NCBI RefSeq assembly: GCF_014200755.1 | Contig: NZ_JACHCM010000005.1 | Span: forward strand, 339,108 to 403,107 | Length of the DNA: 64,000 nt | Direction of reading: 5' to 3' | From: Rhodanobacter sp. ANJX3 | Lineage (GTDB): Bacteria; Pseudomonadota; Gammaproteobacteria; Xanthomonadales; Rhodanobacteraceae | Part shown: in pieces, positions 45,947-54,352 of the stretch | How the letters are laid out: each line of letters starts with the position of its first letter | Numbering within the stretch: the first letter of the stretch is position 1 | The notes under the pieces: generated by a model | Databases searched by the model: none | Seen by the model: the letters and a program-made list of their open reading frames with translations, nothing else | Told to the model about the DNA's origin: nothing | Made by a program: the position numbers and the translations under genes

Positions 45947-46627
45947 TCAGTTGATCTGTGCGATCTGACTCAGCGGAACGCCGCCGATTCCTGCTACCTG
46001 CAAATACGTACCCGCGCTACCCGCGTACCCCACACCGGTGACGGCGGCAGAAACGTAGGTCGTCAGCGCCGTCGTGCTTCCCGAATTGTTTGCCGACAGC
46101 GCGTAGCTACCGGCGGCGACGGCATTGCCGTTGTTGTCCTTGCCATCCCAGCTGAAGTTGGCCAGCCCGACCTGCTGCGTACCCAGATCGATCGAGCGCA
46201 CCACGGTGCCGGTGCTATCGGTGATCTGCACCTGGATATCGCCGGCGTTGGCGACATTGACCGCGCCCTTGACGGCTGCCGTGCCGCTGTAGGCCGCCGT
46301 GCTCGAGGGCACCATCACCTGACGACCCACCAGGTTGGCCGAACTGAGCACCTGCGAGGTCTGCATCGACGTGCCCAGCGAACTGCTCAGCGACTGCACG
46401 TTCGTGTCGAGATCCTGCGTCGCCGACAGCTGGCTGAACTGCGCCAGCTGGGAGGCGAACTGCGAGTTGTCCATCGGGCTGGTGGGGTCCTGCGCCTGCA
46501 GCTGCGCGGTCATCAGCTTGAGAAAGTCCGCCTGAGTGAGCTGCGAACCCGACGTGGGCGTCGTCGCCGTACTGCCGGTCAGGCTGAGCGAGCTGGGGTT
46601 GGTGGATGAAACGCTACCGATGGTCAC
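45947..46627 (-). CDS. flgD: Hook cap / hook assembly protein FlgD
   Basis: 226 residues from GTG 46627, with AGAGG about 8 bases upstream. The N-terminal hook-cap region has QADFLKLMTAQLQAQDPTSPMDNSQF (core LMTAQLQAQDPTSPMDN), then a Tudor/FnIII-like C-terminal half with FSWDGKDNNGNAVAAGSYAL. FlgD caps the growing hook. It starts 15 bp after the flgC stop. Confidence 0.95.
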   Translation of the reverse strand: MTIGSVSSTNPSSLSLTGSTATTPTSGSQLTQADFLKLMTAQLQAQDPTSPMDNSQFASQLAQFSQLSATQDLDTNVQSLSSSLGTSMQTSQVLSSANLVGRQVMVPSSTAAYSGTAAVKGAVNVANAGDIQVQITDSTGTVVRSIDLGTQQVGLANFSWDGKDNNGNAVAAGSYALSANNSGSTTALTTYVSAAVTGVGYAGSAGTYLQVAGIGGVPLSQIAQIN

Positions 46628-46642
46628 CGATGATTCCTCTGA

Positions 46643-47074
46643 TTAGCTGCCGAGTTCGATCGTCTTGATCGCCAATTGCTTGGCGCTGTTCATCACTTCA
46701 ACGTTGTTCTGGTACGAGCGCGATGCCGAAATCATGTTGACCAGCTCGTCGATCGGATTGACGTTGCTGCCGTACACGGTGCCGTTGGCATCGGCCATGG
46801 GATTGCCCGGCTCGTAGCGCGACGAAACCGGTTGCTGGCTTTCGGTAACGCCGAGCATGCGCACGCCGTTGGTGCCTTCGCTGGCATCCTGTGCGACCGA
46901 GCCCGCCGACGCGCTCTGCATCGGCGCGAACAAGAGTTCTTTTGCGCGATAGGCCGAGTCGGGACTGTTGCTGACGCTGTCGGCGTTGGCCAAGTTGCTG
47001 GCCACCGTATTGAGCCGCAGCGACTGCGCTGCCATGCCGGATCCGGCGGTATCGAAAATCTTCATGAGCGACAT
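46643..47074 (-). CDS. flgC: Proximal rod protein FlgC
   Basis: 143 residues. FDTAGSGMAAQSLRLNTVASNLANADS (core RLNTVASNLANADS) and the C-terminal GSNVNPIDELVNMISASRSYQNNVEVMN (core ELVNMISASRSYQNN) are the rod signatures. The ATG shares a base with the flgB stop (TGATG). Confidence 0.96.
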   Translation of the reverse strand: MSLMKIFDTAGSGMAAQSLRLNTVASNLANADSVSNSPDSAYRAKELLFAPMQSASAGSVAQDASEGTNGVRMLGVTESQQPVSSRYEPGNPMADANGTVYGSNVNPIDELVNMISASRSYQNNVEVMNSAKQLAIKTIELGS

Positions 47075-47475
47075 CAGCTGGTACCTCCGGTGATGGCCAG
47101 GCGCAGCGTCTGAATGGTGGCATTGATGAAGCTCAGACTGGCCTGATAGTGAACGGTGTTCGACGCGAAGGCGGATTGTTCGACCTGGGTGTCGACGGTG
47201 TTGCCATCCATGCTGGGCTGCATGGGGATGCGATACTTGAGCGCGTCGGCGCTGGCGCTGCTCGCATCCATCTGTCCCGCGCTAGGCGTGCTCATCGCGA
47301 GCTGGTCGGACTCGCCACCGGCTTGCTTTAGAGCGGCGCGGAAATCGACGTCGCGCGCCTGGTAACCAGGCGTATCCGCATTGGCCAGATTGGAGGCCAG
47401 CACTTCGGATCGACGCTGCCACAGCTCGAGCGCCGGCGCATTGAGTCCGAACACGCTGTCGGTGGTGATGGTCAT
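47074..47475 (-). CDS. flgB: Proximal rod protein FlgB
   Basis: 133 residues from ATG 47475 with GGGAG about 7 bases upstream; a TTG two codons earlier is less likely. RRSEVLASNLANADTPGYQARDVDF (core VLASNLANADTPGYQARD) is the FlgB signature. It is the first gene of the flgBCDEFGHIJKL run and has a sigma-54 promoter about 40-55 bp upstream. Confidence 0.96.
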   Translation of the reverse strand: MTITTDSVFGLNAPALELWQRRSEVLASNLANADTPGYQARDVDFRAALKQAGGESDQLAMSTPSAGQMDASSASADALKYRIPMQPSMDGNTVDTQVEQSAFASNTVHYQASLSFINATIQTLRLAITGGTS

Positions 47476-47513
47476 GGGCAAACTCCCGCGGCGATGGTCG
47501 CCCGGAAGTCAGG

Positions 47514-47529
47514 AGCAAATTGCATGCCA
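47514..47529 (-). promoter_or_regulatory. Sigma-54 promoter of the flgB operon
   Basis: The minus strand reads TGGCAT-GCAAT-TTGCT, with correct -24/-12 spacing and one mismatch to consensus. The start near 47503 leaves a leader of about 28 bases. FleQ dependence is inferred. Confidence 0.8.
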
Positions 47530-47547
47530 TCCCGATAAAGCCGCGCA

Positions 47548-47588
47548 GGGCGGCGGTCTACGCGCCTGTCAGACGCGTGCAGCCGCCC
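47548..47588 (-). terminator. Possible terminator hairpin after cheV
   Basis: Outer arms GGGCGGC (47548-47554) and GCCGCCC (47582-47588), with inner ACGCG/CGCGT pairing, form an imperfect hairpin about 77 bp past the cheV stop and just upstream of the flgB promoter. It has no T-run, so it may instead be a weak or Rho-linked terminator or a structural element. Confidence 0.35.
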
Positions 47589-47664
47589 GCCTCACCCACG
47601 ATGGCGACGGTATGCCGACGGTTCGAGACGAAATCCCGACGCTGTCCGATTCGATGAACCGGCG

Positions 47665-48594
47665 TCAATTTGTTGACGTGGTCAACAGCTCCAGTACTGT
47701 CTGCGCCAGCAGATCCGGTTGAAATTTGGCGATGAAGCGATCCGCACCCACGTCACGCACGATGGATTCGTTGAACACTCCACTGAGGGAACTGTGCAGC
47801 ACCACCTTGATTCCTCGCAGGGCAGGAGATTCGCGAATGGCCCGCGTCAGCGCATAGCCGTCCATGCATGGCATTTCGATGTCGGAAACCACCAGGTCGA
47901 TGCCTTGCCCGTCAGGCGCATCCGCTTCTTGGATCAGGCGATCGAGACCTTCACGACCGTCGAAGGCGACGACGCAATCCAGGTGCATCTGGCGGAAGAT
48001 GCTGAGCAAGCGCTGCCGCGCCACGAGCGAATCGTCCACGACAAGTATCCGATGCGGCCGTTTCGACGTCTCTTCGGCTGCCTGCTGCAGGCGGCTCGAT
48101 ATCTCGATTACCGGATCGTCGATGCTTACCAGCACCTGCTCCACATCGATAACCGCCATCAGCTGGCCGTCGATACGAGTCACCGCACTCACTCGATTGC
48201 CAAACCCCAGAGTAGAAGATGGCGCTTCCAGAGCCTCACCCCTGCAGTGCACGATGCGCTGGAAGTCGGCCACGAGAAAGCCCTGTACCGAGCGACTGAA
48301 TTCAGTGACCACGAGATGGGCGCAGTCCATCGCCGTCAACGGCGGATAACCCATCGCCAGCCCCAGATCGATCACTGGAATGGTCTTGCCCCGATAGTCA
48401 CAGCTGCCCGCCAGAAGGTCGTGCATACTGGGCAATCGCTCCAGCGGCGGCTTGCGCAATACCTCGCGCACTTTGAACACGTTGATGCCGAACAGCTGAG
48501 TATCGCCGAGACGAAACAGCAGCATCGCCACCCGATTGTGTCCGGCCAGCCGGGTGTGGTTTTCCACGCTTTCCAACAGCGGTGCGGCAGCCAT
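47665..48594 (-). CDS. cheV: Chemotaxis coupling protein CheV (CheW-receiver fusion)
   Basis: 309 residues. The N-terminal CheW-like domain (about 20-165) has [18 protein letters not shown] and [16 protein letters not shown]. The C-terminal receiver domain (about 180-305) starts [16 protein letters not shown] and carries the phospho-acceptor aspartate in [16 protein letters not shown]. CheV couples receptors to CheA and is tuned by phosphorylation. Its place before flgB is shared with Xanthomonas and Pseudomonas. Confidence 0.95.
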   Translation of the reverse strand: MAAAPLLESVENHTRLAGHNRVAMLLFRLGDTQLFGINVFKVREVLRKPPLERLPSMHDLLAGSCDYRGKTIPVIDLGLAMGYPPLTAMDCAHLVVTEFSRSVQGFLVADFQRIVHCRGEALEAPSSTLGFGNRVSAVTRIDGQLMAVIDVEQVLVSIDDPVIEISSRLQQAAEETSKRPHRILVVDDSLVARQRLLSIFRQMHLDCVVAFDGREGLDRLIQEADAPDGQGIDLVVSDIEMPCMDGYALTRAIRESPALRGIKVVLHSSLSGVFNESIVRDVGADRFIAKFQPDLLAQTVLELLTTSTN

Positions 48595-48645
48595 ACGAAT
48601 CCTCGAAGATGCTGGGCCACGTTTTACCGCGCGGCCTATCTACGG

Positions 48646-48673
48646 CTATCGGCCGCGCTGAGCACAGACTTGA
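48646..48673 (-). promoter_or_regulatory. Possible sigma-28 promoter of cheV
   Basis: The minus strand shows TCAA, 16 bases, then GCCGATAG. The -10 matches seven of eight positions, but the spacer is one base longer than in the other sigma-28 sites here. It lies about 55 bp upstream of the cheV ATG. Confidence 0.5.
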
Positions 48674-48897
48674 GCGCGGTGATGGTGGCTGTTCTCCGCG
48701 GCGCTGCCGTATTTCGGACGAATCTTTAGAGCCTGTTCAACGTCTCCGCGTGGCCCGCGCCGGGAACTGTTGGCGCGCAGGCCAAGGAAGAACGAGAGAC
48801 CACGACCGAGTGATGACGCAGGAAGGGGGCACACAGACCCGGCCCTGCGGGTTGCCTCGCCGCTCATCCGCTCGACCATGGCATGTGCTTTGCTTGC

Positions 48898-48924
48898 TCA
48901 AGTTTCTGCGCTTCCAGACGATCT
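48898..48924 (+). promoter_or_regulatory. Sigma-28 promoter of the second soluble chemoreceptor
   Basis: TCAA at 48898, 15 bases (the first four being GTTT as in the enterobacterial consensus), then GACGATCT at 48917-48924. The start near 48932 is about 25 bases before the ATG. The -10 has three mismatches to GCCGATAA. Confidence 0.6.
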
Positions 48925-48956
48925 CTGGTGCACGACCTTTAGGAATTGCTTTGCTT

Positions 48957-50267
48957 ATGAGCCTGATCTTCAGCCAGCATCTGGCCGCCCTGACGCAAGC
49001 CGCACTCGCCGGAAACGAGGCGCAGGTGACCGCGCTAAGCCTCAAGCATCCCTCCGCGGCCCGCGCACTGGCGCCGCTGCTGGCAAAGCTGGCACCCCGT
49101 CCACCCGCCTCCGTCGCGCTGCAATCGCTGGAACAGCAGAGTCTTGTGCTGACCAACGCGCAGGCGCTCCAGCGCGAACAAGCCTCACTGGAACAGTCGG
49201 CGAGCGAATGCCGCGATAGCGTCGGCCGTTTGACGGATGGCAGCGCCGGCATCACCGCCGCGCTGCAGCAGGTGCAGGGCAATCTCGATGCGGCTGGCGT
49301 GGCCGACGAATGCAGCCGGACCACGGTCGGCGAATTGAATGGTCAGCTGAGGCTGCTGCGCAGCGCACTGTCGGCGATGAATCACAACCAGAGCCACCTC
49401 ACCAAACAGGTCGCCCAGATTCGCGCCTTGACGACCAACGTGCAGGAGATCGCTCATCAAACCAACCTGGTTGCGCTGAACGCGGCGATCGAGGCGGCGC
49501 GCGCTGGCGAAGCCGGGCGTGGGTTCGCCGTTGTCGCCGACGAGGTCAAGCAGCTGGCCGAAAAGACGGCGCTGGCCACGGCCGAAATCGAAAGCGTGAC
49601 CGGCGCCATCGGCGAATTCTCGTTGCATATGGATACCGATGTGCAAGCCGGACTGCAGCGGCTGGAGCGTGCGCAAAGCAGCATCGGCGCGGCTGAAATC
49701 CAGCTGCAGCAGGGTAAGGAAGCGCTGCAGACGGCGCGCGGCCGCGTGCAAACGCTGCGGGAAAATCAGGACGGCCTGCAGGTGCGTACCACCACCATCC
49801 AGGCATCGCTTGGCGCACTTCAGCGCCGCGCCAACGAGGTACGTCGTCATGGCGACGGGCTCAACCGCGCCGCCGTGCTGGCGCATCGGTTGTGCCTGAG
49901 CTGGCTCGAAAGCGAAAGCGGCAATGACCTAGCCAGCCTCAGCCTGACCGTGCGCGAATCCGTGCAGGGGCTGCGCCATGGCATGGAGCTGGCGCTGCAG
50001 GAACCCACCGCTCTGGACCGCCGTTGGTTCGATACCGATGCGCTTCAACGCAGCCTGGGGCGGCTGGCGGCACGACACGACAACCATCCGGCAAGCCAGA
50101 GCTTGCGTGAATCCGCGGCTCGGCTGCACGAACAGGGCAACGCCTTTCTCGAATTGCTGGGCAGCGGCCAGCTGGATCAGGCCGCCCAATTGTCGAGAGT
50201 CTTCGAAGGCGAGCGAGAAGCCCTGAATACCCACCTGGCCAGCATGCTGGCGGACGATCGACCATGA
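48957..50267 (+). CDS. Soluble methyl-accepting chemotaxis protein
   Basis: 436 residues from ATG 48957 ([17 protein letters not shown]), with AGGAA somewhat far upstream. There is no signal peptide or membrane span. A helical N-terminal 120 residues lead to the MCP signalling domain (about 120-270) with the conserved tip [37 protein letters not shown] (core [16 protein letters not shown]). A helical C-terminal region (about 300-436) of unknown fold contains [13 protein letters not shown] and [11 protein letters not shown]. It resembles energy-taxis or internal-signal receptors; the ligand is unknown. It overlaps flgA by ATGA, so receptor and P-ring chaperone are co-expressed. Confidence 0.88.
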   Translation: MSLIFSQHLAALTQAALAGNEAQVTALSLKHPSAARALAPLLAKLAPRPPASVALQSLEQQSLVLTNAQALQREQASLEQSASECRDSVGRLTDGSAGITAALQQVQGNLDAAGVADECSRTTVGELNGQLRLLRSALSAMNHNQSHLTKQVAQIRALTTNVQEIAHQTNLVALNAAIEAARAGEAGRGFAVVADEVKQLAEKTALATAEIESVTGAIGEFSLHMDTDVQAGLQRLERAQSSIGAAEIQLQQGKEALQTARGRVQTLRENQDGLQVRTTTIQASLGALQRRANEVRRHGDGLNRAAVLAHRLCLSWLESESGNDLASLSLTVRESVQGLRHGMELALQEPTALDRRWFDTDALQRSLGRLAARHDNHPASQSLRESAARLHEQGNAFLELLGSGQLDQAAQLSRVFEGEREALNTHLASMLADDRP

Positions 50268-50965
50268 CCCGACCGCGGCTGATCACTCTTTTATGGGTCT
50301 TGGCCATGACGGCGAACGGCGCGGCGCGCGGCGCGGATATGTCTTCTTCCGACGTGCGCACCGTCGCCGAGCAGGCGGTGCGCACGCAATACGACAAAGC
50401 CGGCACGCGACTCGTCATCGTGCCGCAGCCGCTGAACCCGCGGTTGCGGCTTGCGCCCTGTCCGCAGCCGTTGCTGGCGCGCCTGCCCACGGGTCCGCAG
50501 GTCAGTTCGCGCGTGGCGGTGTCGGTGAGCTGCCCGACCCAAGCAGGCTGGACTATCCGCGTACCGGTCCAGATGCAGGTTTACCGGCAGGTGCTGGTCA
50601 CCACCCGGCCCCTGGCGCGCGGGGACAGCGTCGGTGCCGGCGATGTGCATAGCGAAGAACGCGACGTCACTCGGTTGGGCTACGGCTATGTCGAGAGCCT
50701 CGATCAGGTGGCTGGCCGTTCGCTGGCGCGTCCGTTGAGCCCAGGCACCGTGCTCCAGCCCGGACAGCTGAACGGTCGCGAGATGGTGCGGGCGGGCGAT
50801 CAAGTGGAACTGATCGCCCAGCTCGACGGTATCGAAGTGCGCACCACAGGCCAGGCGCTGGACGGCGGCGACACCGGAACGCGCCTGCGCGTACGCAACG
50901 GGCATTCGGGGCTGATCGTGCCTGGCGTGGTGCTGGCCGCAGGCGAAGTGAAGGCATTACCCTAA
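50264..50965 (+). CDS. flgA: P-ring assembly chaperone FlgA
   Basis: 233 residues with a signal peptide ([20 protein letters not shown]). The SAF domain is at about 105-170 ([22 protein letters not shown]) and the C-terminal flagella-binding part has [25 protein letters not shown] (core VVRAGD-like [12 protein letters not shown]) and [17 protein letters not shown]. FlgA escorts FlgI in the periplasm. Its ATG overlaps the stop of the chemoreceptor gene (ATGA). Confidence 0.94.
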   Translation: MTRPRLITLLWVLAMTANGAARGADMSSSDVRTVAEQAVRTQYDKAGTRLVIVPQPLNPRLRLAPCPQPLLARLPTGPQVSSRVAVSVSCPTQAGWTIRVPVQMQVYRQVLVTTRPLARGDSVGAGDVHSEERDVTRLGYGYVESLDQVAGRSLARPLSPGTVLQPGQLNGREMVRAGDQVELIAQLDGIEVRTTGQALDGGDTGTRLRVRNGHSGLIVPGVVLAAGEVKALP

Positions 50966-51005
50966 AGTGGCAATGGACCGAATACCCGCGTCGGATCGGC
51001 GACCT

Positions 51006-51032
51006 TAAAGTTTCCAACGCTGATGCCGATAA
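51006..51032 (+). promoter_or_regulatory. Sigma-28 promoter of flgM
   Basis: TAAAGTTT, 11 bases, GCCGATAA: an exact match to the textbook sigma-28 consensus (TAAA at 51006, GCCGATAA at 51025-51032). The start near 51040 is about 34 bases before the flgM ATG. It makes FlgM part of the regulon it inhibits. Confidence 0.92.
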
Positions 51033-51073
51033 GCTCACTACAGGGCTCAACGCACAAGAGAATCCTAAGACCT

Positions 51074-51388
51074 ATGAACACGACCATTTCATCCAACGGA
51101 TTGCCCGTTCTGCCGCAGGCGACGACCAGCCAAGGAAGCGCCAGCAATCAGACCGGCAGCGCCAGCACCAGCGGCTCCGCCGCGCCACAGTCCGATGACA
51201 GCATCAAGCTGACCGACTCGGCCCACGCGCTGCATCAGGCGACCAGCGTGAGCGCGCAGAGCCCGGTCGATACGGCCAAAGTCGAGCAGATTCGCAAGGC
51301 GCTGACCAACGGCAGTTATCATGTCGACGCCGGCAAGATCGCCGACCGTCTCGCGTCGATCGAAAGCCAGATCAACGGCACATCATGA
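51074..51388 (+). CDS. flgM: Anti-sigma-28 factor FlgM
   Basis: 104 residues from ATG 51074. The N-terminal half is Ser/Gln/Gly-rich and disordered, needed for secretion. The C-terminal half has the FlgM pattern: DSIKLTDSAHALHQ, then VDTAKVEQIRKALTNGSYHVDAGKIADRL (core IRKALTNGSYHVDAGKIA). It binds FliA until the hook is complete. It is preceded by a perfect sigma-28 promoter and overlaps flgN (ATGA). Confidence 0.95.
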   Translation: MNTTISSNGLPVLPQATTSQGSASNQTGSASTSGSAAPQSDDSIKLTDSAHALHQATSVSAQSPVDTAKVEQIRKALTNGSYHVDAGKIADRLASIESQINGTS

Positions 51389-51831
51389 CCCCTCCTCTGC
51401 AGGCCGAACTCGACAGCGCCCTGCAGGCCATCGTGGCCGACATGCGGGCAGCCACGATGCAGCTGATTCTGGTGCTCGATGAAGAACGCGAGGCGCTGAT
51501 CCAGGCCGATGCCGAAGCCCTGAATCGCTCCGGCGAAGCCAAGCAGATGCTGACTCGCAGACTTGAGCAGCTCGATGCGGAGCGGCTGCACTTGAGCGCC
51601 GCATCCGCACAGACGGCGCGAACGGTCGACCCGGCATGGAGCGAGCTGCTCAAGAATCTCACCGCCTGCCGGGACAAGAACCAGCGCAACGGTGCCCTGG
51701 TCGGGCAGCGGCTCTTGCAAGTGCGCCGGGCGCTTTCCGTATTGACCGGAAATGGTTCCGACAGCGGTATCTACGGTCATAGCGGAACCTTGCATATCGG
51801 ACACCGTTCGTTGCCTTTGGCCGAAGCCTGA
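51385..51831 (+). CDS. flgN: FlgK/FlgL export chaperone FlgN
   Basis: 148 residues, mostly helical, with LDSALQAIVADMRAATMQL, LVLDEEREALIQADAEALNRSGEAKQML (core EEREALIQADAEAL) and NLTACRDKNQRNGALVGQRL, which follow the FlgN pattern. It delivers FlgK and FlgL to the export gate. The ATG overlaps the flgM stop. Confidence 0.92.
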   Translation: MTPPLQAELDSALQAIVADMRAATMQLILVLDEEREALIQADAEALNRSGEAKQMLTRRLEQLDAERLHLSAASAQTARTVDPAWSELLKNLTACRDKNQRNGALVGQRLLQVRRALSVLTGNGSDSGIYGHSGTLHIGHRSLPLAEA

Positions 51832-51920
51832 GCCGTGCGGTACCACTCGTGCGACGGCCGCGACCCTCGTTTGCCGATCATTGGCAACGACAAAGCATTT
51901 GCCCGAGCTGACGAAAGATC

Positions 51921-53201
51921 ATGAGCTCAACTCCCGCCAATACGCATCGCCACGATGATGCCAGCACGCTCGACCTCGACATGCCGCTGCCGATCGTGCG
52001 CAGTCCCATGCTGGACCGCCGCGGGCAACTGGTCGCCTATGAGCTGCTGTTTCATCGCGAGGAACTGGGGGCCGATGCCGAAGCGACGCTGATGCGCCGA
52101 CTGCTTGCCGCCATCACCGATGGTGGGATGGGGCAGCTCGTGCGCGGCAATCGCGCCTTCGTTCGCCTGTCGCGCGATTTGCTGATGGAGCAGACCGACG
52201 TGCTGGCTCAGCATCCGCGGCTGGGCATCATCGTGGACCCTGTCAGCATCGCCGATGCGGATCTGGTTCCACGTCTGCAGCAACTGGCCGATCGCGGCTG
52301 CGCGCTCATGCTCGACCTCTGCGAGCTGGACGCCAAGGCAGAGCGGCCCTACGGCAATCTGGAGCCGCTGCTGGCCATGGCCACCTGGGTGCGGCTGGAC
52401 GCGGGTGCCATCGATGCGAAGGCCCTGGCTTTACGCAGCGCCGAGCTGCATGCGCGCGGGCTGAACGTGATTGCCGGCTTCGTCGACGACCCCGAGATCT
52501 ACAGCCGTTGCGAAAACCTGCCAGTGCAGGGCATCCAGGGGCGCTACCTGCTCCTGCCCGAGCAGTTCGACCTGCCGGTGCTCACCGCGAGCCGGTTAAA
52601 CCTTCTGCGCCTGATGAAGGCGCTGCAGGAAAACAATCCCGGGCCGGTGGAACTGGGCGAGATTATCCGCGAGGATGCCGTACTGAGTTACAAACTGCTC
52701 GGCTGCGTCAATTCGGCCTATTTTGCGCTGCCGCGTCAGCTCAAATCGATTCAGCAGGCAGCGATCTTCTTCGGTGTAGCGCGTATGCGCAACTGGATCT
52801 ACACCATGGCGCTGGGCGGCATGGACGACCGGCCGCCGGAGCTGTTGCGCGCAGCATTGATTCGCGCCCACATGTGCGAAAAGCTCTCGCAGGACATGCC
52901 GGTCCATTTTCGGGACATGGCCTTCATGGCCGGCTTGCTCTCGCTGCTGGACACACTCATGTGCGCTCCGATGACGTTCTTGCTGAGCCATCTACCGCTG
53001 GCTCCGGAAATCCACGAAGCCTTGGTGGAAAATCGCGGCCCATTCGCGGTACCTCTGCGACAGATCTATCTATGGGAAGCCGGCGAGCTGGGCGCCACCG
53101 ACACGCAGCCGCAGGACATCGAACGAATGTCCGCGATTTATCTCGAATCCACGCAGTGGGCGGATCAGGTCTACAACTTCGCCAACCGGCAAGCGTACTG
53201 A
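51921..53201 (+). CDS. YuxH-type signalling protein: degenerate EAL plus HDOD domain
   Basis: 426 residues. The N-terminal part (about 22-215) has the EAL fold sequence pattern (IVRSPMLDRRGQLVAYELLFHR) but YELL replaces EAL and the metal ligands are not complete, so phosphodiesterase activity is unlikely. The C-terminal HDOD domain (about 215-410) has LRLMKALQENNPGPVELGEIIREDAVLSYKLL (core IIREDAVLSYKLLGCVNSAYF). Such proteins act in signalling without hydrolysis. It follows flgN after 89 bp and could be expressed with flgMN. Its function in motility is inferred from place only. Confidence 0.85.
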   Translation: MSSTPANTHRHDDASTLDLDMPLPIVRSPMLDRRGQLVAYELLFHREELGADAEATLMRRLLAAITDGGMGQLVRGNRAFVRLSRDLLMEQTDVLAQHPRLGIIVDPVSIADADLVPRLQQLADRGCALMLDLCELDAKAERPYGNLEPLLAMATWVRLDAGAIDAKALALRSAELHARGLNVIAGFVDDPEIYSRCENLPVQGIQGRYLLLPEQFDLPVLTASRLNLLRLMKALQENNPGPVELGEIIREDAVLSYKLLGCVNSAYFALPRQLKSIQQAAIFFGVARMRNWIYTMALGGMDDRPPELLRAALIRAHMCEKLSQDMPVHFRDMAFMAGLLSLLDTLMCAPMTFLLSHLPLAPEIHEALVENRGPFAVPLRQIYLWEAGELGATDTQPQDIERMSAIYLESTQWADQVYNFANRQAY

Positions 53202-53287
53202 GGGCCCGAGGGCTATCGTGCCGCAAGCGGCGCGCATCGCCGCAGGCCACACATACTTCCACCTGCGCGCGAATGCGGGCTCGCGGT

Positions 53288-54352
53288 TTACCGGTCGAAG
53301 CCGTCGGACGAACCAAAGCGGCGCCACAAATCGCTTCGCGCCCGTTCCACGTGCACCGCCGACAGGCCGTCGACCCGCTCCTTGACCAGCGGCGTTCCAC
53401 GCTCGATCCGGCCATTGAGACTGAGCAGTTGCAGCATCGCCAGGTGATCGGCTGCCAGCAGCACCTTGCCGAGCCCACTGCACGGCGGCTGGCGGCGCGC
53501 CTCCATGCGCTCGCGCAATGCCTCGATAACGTTGGCCGGCAACTCCCAATGCAGCGCGGCACGCAGGGACAGATAATTGCCTATCCTCACGCAGCTGCTG
53601 AGAAACTCCGCACTGAAAGCACCGAGTGTGGGCGAAACTTCCTGGTCGAGTAAGCGGATCATCGCGCCGAAACCGGCATGGCTGACGATACCGGCAAGAT
53701 ACGTTTCGAACGGGTCGCTGTGACCTTTCGCCAGAAACATCCCGGCATGCGCGCACTGCTCGGCGTGATCCCACAAGAGTTGGCCGGCCGAATGGCCGAG
53801 CATACCGGCACTGCCCTGCAGGATCGGCTTCATCACGTGCAACGTCACCATCGTACGCAGGCCGTCATGGCCCAGCAGCACGACGGCGTGCTGCAAACTC
53901 ACGATCGGCTTGAGCGTGCGGAAATGCGCGCTCTGGGTCACGCGCATCACTTCGCCTACCAATACGGGATCACGTCCGATCAGTCGGGCGATCCCGATGC
54001 CATCGGCCTGCTCACTTTTGAGCAGACGCAAAAGCTGCGGCAATATCGCAGGCAATCGCGGCAAACTGGCGATGTCGAAGCGATCCGCGCCGCACAGCTT
54101 GTCGAGCCGCTTGAGCATCGCCACTTCCGGCAGGCGCATATCGGTGACCGTCGAGTCGGCCATGCCCAGGATCAGGCGATAAAAGCGGTCGTCGATGTCG
54201 GCACCGTCAAGAGCCGGAGCCTCTGGCACCGTCGCCAGGTCGATGCTGGAGGTTGAAGCACTCGATGCTGAGGCACCGCTCTTTGCCGCCACGACGACCG
54301 ATCGGACCTGCGGCCCATCGCTCGTAAACAGTCGCTTCCAGATTCCTGCCAT
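53288..54352 (-). CDS. HDOD-domain signalling protein
   Basis: 354 residues. An unstructured Ser/Ala-rich N-terminus (about 15-50) is followed by an HDOD domain (about 95-290) with IASLPRLPAILPQLLRLLKSEQADGIGIARLIGRDPVLVGEVMRVTQSAHF (core IGRDPVLVGEVMRVTQSA) and YLAGIVSHAGFGAMIRLL. No GGDEF, EAL or receiver domain is present. It converges on the EAL-HDOD gene with 86 bp between the stops. HDOD proteins in Xanthomonadaceae affect motility and virulence signalling; the exact role here is unknown. Confidence 0.85.
   Translation of the reverse strand: MAGIWKRLFTSDGPQVRSVVVAAKSGASASSASTSSIDLATVPEAPALDGADIDDRFYRLILGMADSTVTDMRLPEVAMLKRLDKLCGADRFDIASLPRLPAILPQLLRLLKSEQADGIGIARLIGRDPVLVGEVMRVTQSAHFRTLKPIVSLQHAVVLLGHDGLRTMVTLHVMKPILQGSAGMLGHSAGQLLWDHAEQCAHAGMFLAKGHSDPFETYLAGIVSHAGFGAMIRLLDQEVSPTLGAFSAEFLSSCVRIGNYLSLRAALHWELPANVIEALRERMEARRQPPCSGLGKVLLAADHLAMLQLLSLNGRIERGTPLVKERVDGLSAVHVERARSDLWRRFGSSDGFDR

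Larger units (their letters stand above)
48595..48956. other. 362-bp divergent region between cheV and a chemoreceptor gene
   Basis: No gene is recognised. It carries two divergent sigma-28-like promoters, one for cheV (minus) and one for the soluble chemoreceptor (plus), listed separately. Confidence 0.6.

Noticed and set aside
47665..48594. Assignment as a plain CheW.
   Set aside because: A complete receiver domain with phospho-acceptor site follows the CheW part, so it is CheV.
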